A stretch of DNA of 64,000 nt from Prochlorococcus sp. scB243_495L20 (lineage in GTDB: Bacteria > Cyanobacteriota > Cyanobacteriia > PCC-6307 > Cyanobiaceae). Positions 1-10,450 of the stretch are shown piece by piece; positions within the stretch are counted from its first letter, which is position 1; the number at the start of each line of letters is the position of its first letter. The position numbers and the translations under genes are program-made. The notes under the pieces are model-generated. The model was given only the letters and a program-made list of their open reading frames with translations. It made no database searches and was not told the DNA's origin. The stretch covers positions 48,038 to 112,037 of the forward strand of contig JFLX01000091.1 in the NCBI GenBank assembly GCA_000634215.1, in the 5' to 3' direction.

Positions 1-954
1 ACCAACTTCAATTCTTGTGCCCCTTGGCAATACTGGACTTGGAGTAGCCATACCCCAGTGAAATCCCCTACCTGGAGCGTTTGAGGATTTAGCTATTGGG
101 GATCCAATCATTACAGCATCTGCTCCACATGCCAAACATTTACAGATATCTCCACCCGTTACAATTCCCCCATCACCAATAATAGGAATGTAACGACCAC
201 TTTCTTTAAAGTAATCATTTCTTGCCGCACTACAATTAGCAATTGCAGTTGCTTGAGGTATTCCAATTCCTAATACTCCTCTTGATGTACATGCCGCTCC
301 AGGTCCTATCCCAACCATTAGTCCTGCAACTCCAGCATCCATGAGAAGCTTTGCAACTTCGTAAGTAACACAATTTCCCGCTACAACTGGGACATTCATA
401 GATTGGCAGAGATCTTTAATATTTAAGGATTCCTTACCTTCCATACCAAGATGTTCAGTTGAAACAACTGTTCCTTGAAGAAAAAATAAATCTATATTGG
501 AATTATTAAGTGTTTCTTTAAACTTTATAGCAGCCTGAGGAGTCCCACTAAAAGCAGCTATACCTCCTCCTTCTTTGACCTCATTTATTCTTTGTAAAAT
601 CAATTCCTCCTTGACGGGTTCACTGTATATCTCCTGCATTAACGGAACGAAATCATTCTTCCCGACTGATGCTATTTGATTCAATATTTTATCAGGATTT
701 TCATATCTTGTTTGTATGCCTTCCATATTAATAACCCCTATGGAACCTAATTTTGTGAGTTCTACAGCCGTATTGACATCTACAACACTGTCCATGGCGC
801 TAGCTACGATAGGAACTTCTCTTTTGAAATCACCTATTGACCAAGAAGGATCAGTCAAATCGTAATCAAGTGTCCTATTACCAGGGACTAAAGCTATTTC
901 ATCAATACCATAAGCCCTTTTGACTTTTTTATTTAAACCAAGTTCAATATTCAC
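1..954 (-). CDS. guaB: GuaB3-family IMP dehydrogenase-related protein (5' part; 3' end outside window)
   Basis: The reading frame runs from a GTG at 954 to the window edge, 318 codons without a stop; the family is usually about 385-390 residues, so the C-terminus is missing. The translation opens MNIELGLNKKVKRAYGIDEI. It carries the phosphate-binding and catalytic-cysteine loop GIGPGAACTSRGV, with the cysteine at about residue 222, and an HWGMATPSPVLPRGTRIEVG segment at the edge. These are typical of the CBS-less GuaB3 branch found in cyanobacteria and actinobacteria, whose activity differs from classical GuaB. An AGAGAA lies about nine bases before the GTG. It is transcribed divergently from gyrA. 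The family call is firm; the exact reaction is not shown by the sequence. Confidence 0.88.
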   Translation of the reverse strand, partial: MNIELGLNKKVKRAYGIDEIALVPGNRTLDYDLTDPSWSIGDFKREVPIVASAMDSVVDVNTAVELTKLGSIGVINMEGIQTRYENPDKILNQIASVGKNDFVPLMQEIYSEPVKEELILQRINEVKEGGGIAAFSGTPQAAIKFKETLNNSNIDLFFLQGTVVSTEHLGMEGKESLNIKDLCQSMNVPVVAGNCVTYEVAKLLMDAGVAGLMVGIGPGAACTSRGVLGIGIPQATAIANCSAARNDYFKESGRYIPIIGDGGIVTGGDICKCLACGADAVMIGSPIAKSSNAPGRGFHWGMATPSPVLPRGTRIEVG

Positions 955-1134
955 GGAAATTTTCTCTTTATTTTGAATAAATTAACAACTAAAGGGGTAA
1001 TAAGCCAAGGTTTATTTAAAAACAAAAGGTTTTATTTTGATTTGTGTGTAAATGTGAGTATTTGGGAATTAAATAAATATTTTTTTTTATTCATTATGAC
1101 AATCAGCGATTATTATTAAAAAAAGGATTTTTAC
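955..1134. promoter_or_regulatory. Divergent intergenic region between guaB-like gene and gyrA
   Basis: This 180-base AT-rich spacer separates two divergently transcribed genes, so it must hold both promoters. A poly-T stretch near 1080-1090 precedes an AAAAAAGGA ribosome-binding sequence just before the gyrA ATG. I see no convincing inverted repeat or recognised operator. No small reading frame is evident. Confidence 0.5.
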
Positions 1135-3732
1135 ATGTCTGATATTTTAGATTCTGATAACTCAGGATTAAGTGAAGATAATGACCGAATTATTCAGACT
1201 GACCTAAGAAACGAGATGTCTCGCTCGTATCTTGAGTATGCAATGAGCGTTATCGTCGGTCGTGCACTTCCAGATGCAAGAGATGGATTAAAACCTGTTC
1301 ATAGAAGAATTCTTTATGCAATGTATGAACTTGGTTTAACTAGCGGTAGACCATACAGAAAATGTGCAAGAGTTGTTGGAGAAGTACTAGGCAAATACCA
1401 CCCCCATGGCGATACTGCTGTTTATGATGCTTTGGTTAGGATGGCTCAGGATTTCTCTATGAGGATGCCACTCATAGATGGCCATGGAAACTTTGGTTCT
1501 GTTGATAACGACCCTCCAGCAGCAATGAGATATACAGAATCTCGTTTAAAGTCTCTTACAGATGAAAGTTTATTAGAGGATATTGAATCTGAAACTGTGG
1601 ATTTCGCCGATAATTTTGACGGTTCTCAGCAAGAACCAACAGTTTTACCTGCTAGGATTCCTCAACTACTACTAAATGGATCATCTGGAATAGCAGTAGG
1701 AATGGCAACTAATATTCCACCTCATAACTTAGGGGAATTAATTAATGGTCTTAAATCAATCATCAATAACCCTTCGATAGAAGATAGAGAACTTTTTGAA
1801 ATAATTAAGGGTCCTGATTTCCCCACAGGTGGTCAAATCTTAGGGAGAGATGGTATCAGAGAAACTTTCAAGACTGGGAGGGGTTCAATAACCATGAGAG
1901 GTGTAGCAAATATTGAGCAAATTAAATCCAGTGGTAGAGCAGAAAAAGATGCAGTAATAATTACAGAGCTCCCATTTCAAACTAATAAAGCGGCATTGAT
2001 AGAAAGAATTGCTGACTTGGTTAATGAAAAAAAATTAGAGGGTATTTCTGATATTAGAGATGAAAGTGATCGAGAAGGCATGAGGATTGTTATTGAACTA
2101 AAAAGGGACGCCTACCCACAAGTAGTTTTAAATAATTTATTTAAGTTAACACCTCTACAAAATAATTTTAGTGCAAATATCCTTGCTTTAGTAAAAGGAG
2201 AGCCCACAACACTTTCACTCAGGAAAATGTTAGATGTATTTCTAGACTTCAGAGTGGAGACAATAAGGCGAAGAACAGGATTTTTATTAAAAAAGGCTGA
2301 AGAGAGGGATCACATTGTAAAAGGTCTTTTATTAGCATTGGGTGCTATGGATGAGATTATTAATCTCATAAGATCAGCAAAAGATACAGTTTCAGCCAAA
2401 GAAAAATTACAAACTGATCATGAGTTATCTGCCACACAGGCAGAAGCTATATTACAAATGCAATTAAGAAGATTAACAGCACTAGAGGCAGATAAAATCA
2501 AAGGGGAACATCATGAGTTAACTAGAAAAATCAACTTATATCAGGAAATATTGAATAGTAAAGAAAGAATTTTTGAAATTATTCTTGAAGAACTTAATAA
2601 AATCGATGAAAGATTTTCTTCTCCAAGAAAAACAGAAATCCTTGATTTAGGTGGTGGTCTAGATGATATTGATCTTATCGCTAATGACAGATCTGTAGTT
2701 TTATTAACTGAAACAGGATATTTAAAAAGAATGCCTGTTAATGAATTCGAATCTACAAGTCGTGGGTCTAGAGGGAAAGCTGGAACAAAGACACAAGAAG
2801 ATGATGAAGTAAAACTATTTATAAGCTGTAATGATCATGATACTCTTTTGCTTTTTAGTGATAGAGGGGTATCTTATGCTCTGCCAGCATATAGAGTTCC
2901 CATGAGTAGCCGAACAGCTAAAGGTACACCATCAGTTCAACTTCTCCCAATACCAAGAGAAGAAAAGATAACCTCGCTAGTTGCTGTAGATTCTTTTGAT
3001 AACGATTGTTATCTACTAATGCTAACCAAGGCTGGATTTATAAAAAGAACTTCACTTTCTGCTTTCTCAAAAATTCGATCAAATGGTTTAATAGCAATAA
3101 ATCTTGAGGATGGAGACGCTTTAACTTGGGTTAGATTATCAAAAGAAGGTGACAGTGTTTTGATTGGGTCAAGAGCAGGCATGGCGATTCATTTCAGACT
3201 AGATATTAACGAGTTAAGGCCATTAGGCAGGACGGCAAGGGGGGTTAAATCAATGAATCTTAGAAAAGGAGACAATCTTGTATCTATGGATGTTTTAACA
3301 TCTGATTTGGTTGATCAATTAGCTAAAAGTGAAGATCTCACGAAAGAGTCTGATGAAAATCTTGAAGTTAACTCTTCAGAGGGACCTTGGGTACTAATAG
3401 CCAGTGCATTTGGACTAGGCAAAAGAGTACCTGTAACCCAATTTAGATTACAAAAAAGAGCAGGCATGGGTTTGAGAGCGATAAAATTCAGAATTAAAGA
3501 TGATGTATTAGTCTGTTTGAAGGTCCTTGGAGAAGGGGAAGAATTACTTTTTGTGTCCGAAAAAGGCGTGATAGTAAGAACAAACGCAGATAAAATATCG
3601 CAGCAATCAAGAGCCGCTACTGGAGTAAAATTACAAAGATTAGATGAGGGTGATCATTTATCAGAAGTTGTATTAGTCCCACATGAACAAAGACAAGAAA
3701 CTGACCAATTCAACCAAGGCAAAGAAAATTAA
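1135..3732 (+). CDS. gyrA: DNA gyrase subunit A
   Basis: This is the breakage-reunion subunit of DNA gyrase, a type II topoisomerase that introduces negative supercoils with GyrB. The catalytic tyrosine is Tyr133 in [10 protein letters not shown], preceded by Arg132. The quinolone-determining region reads [19 protein letters not shown], with Thr94 at the position of E. coli Ser83 and Asp98 at that of Asp87. The winged-helix and tower domains occupy roughly residues 30-490, followed by the six-bladed C-terminal DNA-wrapping domain. The GyrA-box is degenerate (SRGSRGK, residues 542-548, versus canonical QRRGGKG). The length of 865 residues is normal. The lycopene cyclase gene starts 23 bases downstream and may be cotranscribed. 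Confidence 0.96.
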   Translation: MSDILDSDNSGLSEDNDRIIQTDLRNEMSRSYLEYAMSVIVGRALPDARDGLKPVHRRILYAMYELGLTSGRPYRKCARVVGEVLGKYHPHGDTAVYDALVRMAQDFSMRMPLIDGHGNFGSVDNDPPAAMRYTESRLKSLTDESLLEDIESETVDFADNFDGSQQEPTVLPARIPQLLLNGSSGIAVGMATNIPPHNLGELINGLKSIINNPSIEDRELFEIIKGPDFPTGGQILGRDGIRETFKTGRGSITMRGVANIEQIKSSGRAEKDAVIITELPFQTNKAALIERIADLVNEKKLEGISDIRDESDREGMRIVIELKRDAYPQVVLNNLFKLTPLQNNFSANILALVKGEPTTLSLRKMLDVFLDFRVETIRRRTGFLLKKAEERDHIVKGLLLALGAMDEIINLIRSAKDTVSAKEKLQTDHELSATQAEAILQMQLRRLTALEADKIKGEHHELTRKINLYQEILNSKERIFEIILEELNKIDERFSSPRKTEILDLGGGLDDIDLIANDRSVVLLTETGYLKRMPVNEFESTSRGSRGKAGTKTQEDDEVKLFISCNDHDTLLLFSDRGVSYALPAYRVPMSSRTAKGTPSVQLLPIPREEKITSLVAVDSFDNDCYLLMLTKAGFIKRTSLSAFSKIRSNGLIAINLEDGDALTWVRLSKEGDSVLIGSRAGMAIHFRLDINELRPLGRTARGVKSMNLRKGDNLVSMDVLTSDLVDQLAKSEDLTKESDENLEVNSSEGPWVLIASAFGLGKRVPVTQFRLQKRAGMGLRAIKFRIKDDVLVCLKVLGEGEELLFVSEKGVIVRTNADKISQQSRAATGVKLQRLDEGDHLSEVVLVPHEQRQETDQFNQGKEN

Positions 3733-3755
3733 AAAAAAATAACTTATTATAATAT

Positions 3756-4967
3756 ATGGAAATACTTGATATTCTAATTTTAGGATCCGGGCCTGCAGCA
3801 TTATGCTTGGCCTCAGAATTAGCCAAGCAAGACCTAAATATTAAGGGCATATCAACTAAATCTCCAAATAAAAAATGGGAGAATACATATGGTATTTGGG
3901 CTTCTGAATTAGAGGAATTAGGTTTAGATTCTTTGTTATCTCATCGGTGGTGCAAAACGGTAAGTTTTTTTGGAAATGGAGAAAATAAAAAGGGAGACAA
4001 TCCTACAAAACATAATTACGATTATGGTTTGATAAATCAAGAAGCTTTTCAAAATGAACTTTTAAAAAAGTGTAACGGGATTGAATGGTTGAATGAAACA
4101 GCAATAGATATTAAAGAGGAAAATAAACTATCTGAAGTAATTTGTTTTTCAGGTCTAAGAATAAAGGCGAGGTTAGTCATTGACGCAAGTGGTCATAAAA
4201 GTAATTTCATAAAAAGACCATTCCAAAATGAAATCGCACAACAAGCTGCGTATGGGATTGTCGGTAAATTTTCATCACCACCAGTTAAAAAGGATCAATT
4301 TGTTTTAATGGATTTTCGTCCAAATCATTTAAATAATGAAGAAAAGTTATCATCTCCTTCCTTTCTTTATGCAATGGATCTTGGGAATGAAACTTTTTTT
4401 GTTGAAGAAACATCATTAGCAAGTTATCCTGCTTTGTCCCAAGAGAATCTCAAAAAAAGACTTTTTAAAAGATTGAATAGCAAGGGTATTCAGGTCAGTG
4501 AAATTTTTCATGAAGAGAATTGTCTTTTCCCAATGAATTTACCCCTCCCATTTAAAAAACAATTTGTACTCGGTTTTGGAGGGTCTGCAAGCATGGTGCA
4601 TCCTGCATCAGGATACATGATCGGATCTTTATTAAGAAGAGCTCCACTCCTCGCAAAAAAATTAGCAATTTTTTTAAAAGAACCTAATCTCAGTTCGCTC
4701 GAACTAGCAACAAAAGGTTGGGAGATCCTATGGCCTAACGAGTTAATCCAAAGGCATAAACTGTACCAATACGGTTTAAGAAGACTGATGAGTTTTGACG
4801 AAAGTAGATTAAGAAGCTTTTTCTCAAATTTCTTTAGATTATCGACCAATGAATGGGTAGGTTTTCTTACTAATACACTTCCACTTCCAAAACTAATTTA
4901 TGTGATGAGTAAGATGTTTATAAATTCACCTCTAAAAGTAAAACTAGGAATGCTTAAGTTAAATTAG
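3756..4967 (+). CDS. crtL: Lycopene cyclase (beta-type, CrtL family)
   Basis: This FAD/NAD-dependent enzyme cyclises the linear ends of lycopene to form ring-bearing carotenes. An N-terminal dinucleotide-binding motif, GSGPAA, lies at residues 10-15. It is followed by WENTYGIW near 41-48, FVEETSLA near 213-220 and SMVHPASGYM near 279-288, all hallmarks of the plant/cyanobacterial CrtL family. The length of 403 residues fits. High-light Prochlorococcus carry two related cyclases, beta and epsilon. The sequence alone favours the beta type, but the ring specificity is not proven. The gene follows gyrA and ends five bases from the stop of the convergent GH57 gene. Confidence 0.85.
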   Translation: MEILDILILGSGPAALCLASELAKQDLNIKGISTKSPNKKWENTYGIWASELEELGLDSLLSHRWCKTVSFFGNGENKKGDNPTKHNYDYGLINQEAFQNELLKKCNGIEWLNETAIDIKEENKLSEVICFSGLRIKARLVIDASGHKSNFIKRPFQNEIAQQAAYGIVGKFSSPPVKKDQFVLMDFRPNHLNNEEKLSSPSFLYAMDLGNETFFVEETSLASYPALSQENLKKRLFKRLNSKGIQVSEIFHEENCLFPMNLPLPFKKQFVLGFGGSASMVHPASGYMIGSLLRRAPLLAKKLAIFLKEPNLSSLELATKGWEILWPNELIQRHKLYQYGLRRLMSFDESRLRSFFSNFFRLSTNEWVGFLTNTLPLPKLIYVMSKMFINSPLKVKLGMLKLN

Positions 4968-4972
4968 TTTTT

Positions 4973-6556
4973 TTATTTTCGCCAATCATCAATATTAATA
5001 TCTGGGAAAACTTTATCTTCTTCCTCAATATCTTCAAGAAATTTTAAATTAATATTGGAATGATTTTTTATCATTTCAACTATTTTCCAGAACCTGAACA
5101 AATGTCTCTCTATCCTCTCTTTTGCAAGATCAGTTGTAGTTCCAGCTCTTAGTATAAAACTCCAATCAGAGGACTCAGAGAGAAGTAATTCTCTTGCTGC
5201 TTGCTTGAAAAGTCTTGGAGATAAATCATTATTAAAATTTTTCGAGCATAAATCAACAAAAGTTGAGCCTGCTTTAGTTATTTCTGGAACAATCCACGCA
5301 TTTGCATCATTAATCCAGTAGTTATGGTAACCTCCTTGTCCCCAGCTTGATGGTGATGGATCACAAATCTGAAGATTTGGCTTTTGAATTAAGAATTCTT
5401 TTAAATTAGTAAGCTTAATTGAATATTTATTAGAGTTTTTTAAAATATTTTCAATAAAAAAAGGTCCCTCATACCACCAATGACCAAATAACTCTGCATC
5501 AAATGGAGCTACCAATAAGGGCTTAAAGGAAGAGGATAATGTTAATTTTTCTAATTGTTTGGATCTAGAGCGAAGATAAGAATCAGCATGTTCTGCAACC
5601 TTCTTTTTAGCTTCATTTTCTAGGTAAAAAGCCTTTTCCCCTAACGGTACCTTATCATCTGTAATCTTATGAAACTTCAAACCTAGAGGTCTTTTAGTTG
5701 AGATACCTTTCTTTTGGAGTCTGGAAATAGGTAGTTCCCATCCCAAATCTTTATGAAATTCCCTATAAACTTTGTCTCCCGGGAACCCGTCCTTTGCAGA
5801 CCAAACAGGTAAAGTTGACTCACTATCTCTTCCAAAGAAGGCTACTCCTTTTTTCGAGCATATTGGAGCGTACACTCCATATCTAGGCCTTGGTGTAGCG
5901 TTTAGAATACCGTGACCATCTAAAATTGCATATCTAATTCCGGAATTAAATAATATTTCATCTAAATTCTCATAATATGCACATTCAGGTAACCAAATAC
6001 CATAAGGCTTAGTTCCAAAAATATTTTCATGGTTCCTAATGGCTGTATTGATTTGTCCTTTAACAGTTTCTGGATTCTCCCTTAAAATTGGCAAATATCC
6101 GTGAGTAGCAGCACAAGTAAGAATATCCAAATTTCCAGAGTCATTTAAAACTCTAAACTTCTCAATTAAATTTCCAGAACATTTTTGCCAATACAAATAT
6201 TTTTCATTAAGATTATTCATTAAAAATGCAGAGGCATTTTTTTCGTCTTTTGGCAGTTCGTTCAAGAAATAATTTCTTGTTTCAATCCAGCTTGGGAATG
6301 TTTCTTTAGTTTTTTTATTATTTAGAAGTGATAATAATGTTGGAGACAAACTAATAGTAAGTTTGGTATTTGAAGGGTTTTCATTTTTGGAAGATTCTAT
6401 TGATTGAAGTAGTGGTATATAACATTCCAAAATCGCCTGAAATAGCCAATCCTCTTCTAATGAGTTTTTTTCATTTTTTCTGACATAAGGTAAATGAGCA
6501 TGTAAAACTATCGCTAACTGTCCTAAAACATTATTTTCAGAGTATTGCCCATTCAT
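4973..6556 (-). CDS. Glycoside hydrolase family 57 protein (1,4-alpha-glucan branching enzyme-like)
   Basis: The GH57 signature motifs are present in order: HAHLPY at residues 19-24, GIWLPECAY with the presumed nucleophile Glu191, and PFDAELFGHWWYEGP with the presumed acid Asp353. The C-terminal half has the helical DUF1957-type extension typical of GH57 branching enzymes, and 527 residues is the usual length. The predicted role is remodelling of glycogen-like storage glucan by making alpha-1,6 branches, although some family members are amylases or have other specificities. It is divergent from leuA across about 220 bases of very AT-rich DNA. Confidence 0.85.
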   Translation of the reverse strand: MNGQYSENNVLGQLAIVLHAHLPYVRKNEKNSLEEDWLFQAILECYIPLLQSIESSKNENPSNTKLTISLSPTLLSLLNNKKTKETFPSWIETRNYFLNELPKDEKNASAFLMNNLNEKYLYWQKCSGNLIEKFRVLNDSGNLDILTCAATHGYLPILRENPETVKGQINTAIRNHENIFGTKPYGIWLPECAYYENLDEILFNSGIRYAILDGHGILNATPRPRYGVYAPICSKKGVAFFGRDSESTLPVWSAKDGFPGDKVYREFHKDLGWELPISRLQKKGISTKRPLGLKFHKITDDKVPLGEKAFYLENEAKKKVAEHADSYLRSRSKQLEKLTLSSSFKPLLVAPFDAELFGHWWYEGPFFIENILKNSNKYSIKLTNLKEFLIQKPNLQICDPSPSSWGQGGYHNYWINDANAWIVPEITKAGSTFVDLCSKNFNNDLSPRLFKQAARELLLSESSDWSFILRAGTTTDLAKERIERHLFRFWKIVEMIKNHSNINLKFLEDIEEEDKVFPDINIDDWRK

Positions 6557-6777
6557 ACTTTTTAAATTTATGCCTATATTTCTATAAAAAATCTAAATTT
6601 TTTTTTATAAAAAAAGCTTTAATCTTAAAACAATACTTTAAAAATTAAATATTTGATTTTTTTTTTCAGAATTTTAACCAATATTATTTAAGTTGTAAAC
6701 TTCAGCAAATTTTTATAGAACTAAATCTAGTCAAATTTTTTTAATTAGCTTAATATAAGTTTAGATTATTCCCTCTA
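6557..6777. promoter_or_regulatory. Divergent intergenic region, GH57 gene / leuA
   Basis: This 221-base spacer is almost entirely A and T and must contain promoters for both flanking genes. TATAAG and TAGATT sequences just upstream of leuA are candidate -10 boxes, but many chance matches occur in DNA of this composition. I see no leader peptide, T-box or attenuator-like hairpin for leuA. Confidence 0.35.
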
Positions 6778-8418
6778 ATGTCAAAAGATCCTGGAAGAAT
6801 TTTGATATTTGATACAACTCTTCGAGATGGAGAGCAATCTCCTGGTGCCAGTTTAAATCTTGAAGAAAAACTTGCTATCGCCCATCAACTAGCAAGATTA
6901 GGGGTAGATGTGATTGAAGCTGGATTCCCTTTCGCAAGTACAGGAGATTTTAAAGCTGTTAATAAAATTGCTAATGTCGTAGGGAAAGAAAATGGCCCTA
7001 TAATATGCGGCTTAGCTAGAGCATCTAAAGGAGATATAAAAGCATGTTACGAAGCGGTAAGTCCAGCTCCCAAAAGAAGAATACATACTTTTATTGCGAC
7101 AAGTGATATTCATCTTAAACATAAACTTAAAAAATCCAGAAAAGATGTTCTTCAAATAGTTCCAGAAATGGTTAATTATGCGAAATCCTTAGTTGATGAT
7201 ATTGAGTTTTCTTGTGAAGATGCCTCAAGGAGTGATCCTGAATTTTTATACGAAGTGATTCAACTAGCAATTGCTGCAGGAGCTACAACTATAAATATTC
7301 CTGATACTGTGGGATTTACAACTCCCAGTGAATTTGGCACCCTAATTGCCGATATAAATAAAAATGTTCCAAATATTGATGAGGCAGTAATCTCGGTTCA
7401 TGGTCATAATGATTTGGGTTTAGCAGTAGCCAATTTTCTTGAGGCAGTAAAAAATGGAGCAAGACAACTAGAATGTACCATTAATGGAATTGGAGAAAGA
7501 GCCGGGAATGCATCTCTAGAAGAATTAGTAATGGCACTTCATGTTAGGAAAAGTTTTTTTAATAGTTTTTTCAAAAGAAATCCAGATTCCCCAACTCCTC
7601 TTACAGCTATAAGAACAGAAGAGATAACAAAAACCTCTAGACTTGTTTCTAACCTAACTGGAATGACTGTACAACCTAATAAAGCAATTGTGGGGGCAAA
7701 CGCTTTTTCACATGAGTCAGGTATTCATCAGGATGGTGTTTTAAAAAATAGACTAACCTACGAAATTATCGATGCAAAAACTGTTGGGTTGAGTGACAAC
7801 AAAATATCGTTAGGAAAACTTAGTGGAAGAAGTGCAGTAAGAGCAAGATTAGAAGAAATGGGATATGACTTGAGCCGAGAAGATTTAAATGATGCTTTTG
7901 CTCGTTTTAAGGATTTAGCTGACAGGAAAAGAGAAATTACTGATAGAGACTTAGAAGCAATTGTTAGTGAACAAGTACAGCTACCAGAAGCTAAATTTCA
8001 ATTAAGTCTTGTACAAGTAAGTTGTGGGAACGCCTCTAAACCTACTGCCACCATTTCGCTTCTAAATACGGAAGATAATAGTGAGGATACTGCTGTATCA
8101 ATAGGGACTGGACCAGTGGATGCTGTATGCGAGGCTTTAAATAAATTAGCTAAAGTTCCTAATGAATTAATTGAATTTTCTGTTAAGTCGGTAACAGAAG
8201 GAATTGATGCTTTGGGCGAAGTAACAATAAGAATAAGAAGGGATAATAAAATTTATTCTGGTCATTCTGCTGATACAGACGTTGTAGTTGCTGCAGCGAA
8301 TGCTTACGTTAATGCTTTAAATAGACTTGTATTTTCTGAGAAAAAAAATTCAATTCATCCACAATTTGATGATTTAGAGAATTCTGATAATAAATTTCTA
8401 TCTAATCCTGCGAATTAA
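6778..8418 (+). CDS. leuA: 2-isopropylmalate synthase
   Basis: This enzyme catalyses the first committed step of leucine biosynthesis, condensing acetyl-CoA with 2-oxoisovalerate. The HMGL-like TIM barrel shows [16 protein letters not shown] at residues 11-26, the metal site HGHNDLG near 210, and [14 protein letters not shown]. The C-terminal part (about 400-520) is the LeuA allosteric domain that binds leucine, so feedback inhibition is expected. The length of 546 residues is normal for the bacterial long form. The ATG at 6778 precedes a conserved start, [20 protein letters not shown]. It appears monocistronic. Confidence 0.95.
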   Translation: MSKDPGRILIFDTTLRDGEQSPGASLNLEEKLAIAHQLARLGVDVIEAGFPFASTGDFKAVNKIANVVGKENGPIICGLARASKGDIKACYEAVSPAPKRRIHTFIATSDIHLKHKLKKSRKDVLQIVPEMVNYAKSLVDDIEFSCEDASRSDPEFLYEVIQLAIAAGATTINIPDTVGFTTPSEFGTLIADINKNVPNIDEAVISVHGHNDLGLAVANFLEAVKNGARQLECTINGIGERAGNASLEELVMALHVRKSFFNSFFKRNPDSPTPLTAIRTEEITKTSRLVSNLTGMTVQPNKAIVGANAFSHESGIHQDGVLKNRLTYEIIDAKTVGLSDNKISLGKLSGRSAVRARLEEMGYDLSREDLNDAFARFKDLADRKREITDRDLEAIVSEQVQLPEAKFQLSLVQVSCGNASKPTATISLLNTEDNSEDTAVSIGTGPVDAVCEALNKLAKVPNELIEFSVKSVTEGIDALGEVTIRIRRDNKIYSGHSADTDVVVAAANAYVNALNRLVFSEKKNSIHPQFDDLENSDNKFLSNPAN

Positions 8419-8501
8419 ATTATTTTCATTTGATTATTAAGTAGCATTAAGAAATAGTCTCTCAATAATGTAGATTAAATTAATAGTTAAAGCAGTAAAT
8501 A

Positions 8502-8894
8502 ATGAGAGAAAGGGTACTTGGATATTGGGCACTTTCGTGGGTTGGCTTAATCGGCAACATAATTGCACTTCCAATAATTGCATTAATAATAAGTTATGGA
8601 CCTCCACTAAAAGTTGCGAATATAACTCTTGCCATAAGTCTTGGATGGCCTGCTGCAATTGTTGGAATAGTTTCTTCAGCAGCTCTTTTAGCAGAAAGAA
8701 AATGGGGAGTAACTTTAACACTGGTATCCTTATCAATGGTAATTTCTGGTATGGGTCCTTATTCAGTGGTAAGGCTAATAACTCTTCAAGACATTTACGG
8801 AGTTGGTGGGTTTACTCTTTTAACAACATTATTAAGCACTCTAGCTCTTCTTTATTGGTGCAATCCGAAACATCGAAGAAGTATTAGGTTGTAA
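8502..8894 (+). CDS. Small integral membrane protein of unknown function
   Basis: This 130-residue protein is almost wholly hydrophobic, with four predicted membrane segments at about residues 8-30, 36-60, 66-88 and 97-120. A short basic tail, NPKHRRSIRL, suggests a cytoplasmic C-terminus. No catalytic motif or recognised domain is visible. It lies between leuA and a convergent HD-domain gene, with nine bases separating the two stops. Alternative frames in this stretch are low-complexity shadows with no domain. I do not recognise its family. Confidence 0.75.
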   Translation: MRERVLGYWALSWVGLIGNIIALPIIALIISYGPPLKVANITLAISLGWPAAIVGIVSSAALLAERKWGVTLTLVSLSMVISGMGPYSVVRLITLQDIYGVGGFTLLTTLLSTLALLYWCNPKHRRSIRL

Positions 8895-8903
8895 AATTGA
8901 AAA

Positions 8904-10376
8904 TTAAGAAAAAGTATTATTCTTACTTGTTGGATACTGAATTCTTCTGTGTCTAATTCTTTTCCACACATTCAAGAATGCCCTTTTTATCAGAAAAATT
9001 TCTCCTCTCGATAAATTACTATCATTTAATTGACCATCTTTTTTACGCGAGTAGATAATATTAGAAATTGTTTCCAAAGCTTCTTTATCAGAGGCATTAA
9101 TATTCATAGCTCTTAGTGCTGCTTCACATCCATCGGCAAGCATTAAAATGGCTGTTTCTTTAGACTGAGGAATAGGGCCTTTATATCTAAAATAATATTC
9201 ATTAATGTCGAGATTTTTTTCTTTAGCTTTTTGAAAAAAATATCCCATTTTAAGTGTACCTTGATGTTCAGGAATAAAATTAGCTATCAGTTTAGGTAAT
9301 CTATTTTTTCTTGCAAACTTCAATCCTTCATCAACGTGAGCCTGTAATACTTCTGCACTTTTAATCGGATCATCTAATTCGTCGTGCGGATTTTTTGAAC
9401 CATCCTGATTTTCAATAAACCAATTAGGTGCATGTAATTTACCAACATCATGATATAGTGCACCAGTTTTTATAAGATCAATATCACCACCAATCATTCT
9501 TGTTGCTTCCTCTGCTAAACCACATATAAGTAAGGTATGTTCAAAAGTACCTGGAGCTTCTAGGGACAATCTTCTTATTAGAGGTTTCTCCTTATCAGCC
9601 AATTCGAGCAATCTTGCTTTAGTTAACAATCCGAATATCGATTCAAAAATAGGAATAAATAAAATTGTAAAAAGCATAGCTATTGCCAATAGCAAGGAAT
9701 CAGAAAATATATCCCCATTAGGTAAAACAAAATCTTGCCTATTAATAAGAGATATTTTATCTTTACCTATCAATATCCATTGACTCAAAAATGATCCTAT
9801 GGGGACAAAAATTGAAAGTTGAAGCAGCTGAGCTCTACTTCTTATTCTTCCTCCAAGAAGAGATACTATTGAAGCACAAACTAATAAAACAAAAAATAAA
9901 GTGTTATTGATAATAATTTCTGGGTCAGGCCAAATAAGACTCGCTATTGATACCCAAGCCAAAGCTGTTATGCTTCCCATTCCTTGAGATATTATTAATG
10001 CCGGTGGAATTATCATAGATAATGGGCTTATGGTTGAACCAAAGACTAATTTCGTAACTTGTACTGCTAAAAGAAGAGTAATGATTAAAAAGATCTGCCT
10101 TGAAGAAATTATGGGATTCTCTTTTTTTGCAACTAATGTCAAAACTCCACAACTAATAAGTATTTCAGTAAAGGTCAAAAACCAAGAAAAAATATCCTCG
10201 ATTTTTAAAGGTGAAATAAGAAGTAGTTTATAAGAAGAAATTATTGAAATTAAAATGCATACTAAAAAAATTATGAGATTATCTATTCTTGAAATTTTAA
10301 TTGGTTGTTTTATTGGGACTTGAGTTCGCCTCCACAGATAAAACAATTTCTTTAAGGTAGTTATGATGTTTTTCAC
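8904..10376 (-). CDS. Membrane-anchored HD-domain phosphodiesterase (PgpH-like, probable c-di-AMP hydrolase)
   Basis: The N-terminal part (about residues 32-255) holds roughly six or seven membrane segments. It is followed by an HD domain with the metal ligands His280, His309-Asp310 (YHDVGK), His347 (AHVDEG), His371 (PEHQGT) and Asp415. The IENQDGSKNPHDELDDP insertion and HVDEGL motif match the 7TMR-HD/PgpH family, whose characterised members hydrolyse cyclic di-AMP. It is shorter than Firmicutes PgpH (about 700 residues) because the large extracytoplasmic sensor is missing. The start codon is GTG. It is divergent from folD. The substrate is inferred from the family; a diadenylate cyclase gene at 35.4 kb supports it. 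Confidence 0.8.
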   Translation of the reverse strand: MKNIITTLKKLFYLWRRTQVPIKQPIKISRIDNLIIFLVCILISIISSYKLLLISPLKIEDIFSWFLTFTEILISCGVLTLVAKKENPIISSRQIFLIITLLLAVQVTKLVFGSTISPLSMIIPPALIISQGMGSITALAWVSIASLIWPDPEIIINNTLFFVLLVCASIVSLLGGRIRSRAQLLQLSIFVPIGSFLSQWILIGKDKISLINRQDFVLPNGDIFSDSLLLAIAMLFTILFIPIFESIFGLLTKARLLELADKEKPLIRRLSLEAPGTFEHTLLICGLAEEATRMIGGDIDLIKTGALYHDVGKLHAPNWFIENQDGSKNPHDELDDPIKSAEVLQAHVDEGLKFARKNRLPKLIANFIPEHQGTLKMGYFFQKAKEKNLDINEYYFRYKGPIPQSKETAILMLADGCEAALRAMNINASDKEALETISNIIYSRKKDGQLNDSNLSRGEIFLIKRAFLNVWKRIRHRRIQYPTSKNNTFS

Positions 10377-10450
10377 AGAATATAGATTAATCTATTTGAA
10401 TAATTTAAAATTATAGGCATGCTAGATGTAAAAAGGAGATGTTTTTCTAA

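Noticed and set aside
8437..8887. Two further long open frames overlapping the small membrane protein at 8502-8894
   Set aside because: They are antisense or shifted frames with low-complexity, Asn/Ser- or Leu-rich products and no domain. The chosen frame has clean membrane segments and a normal start.
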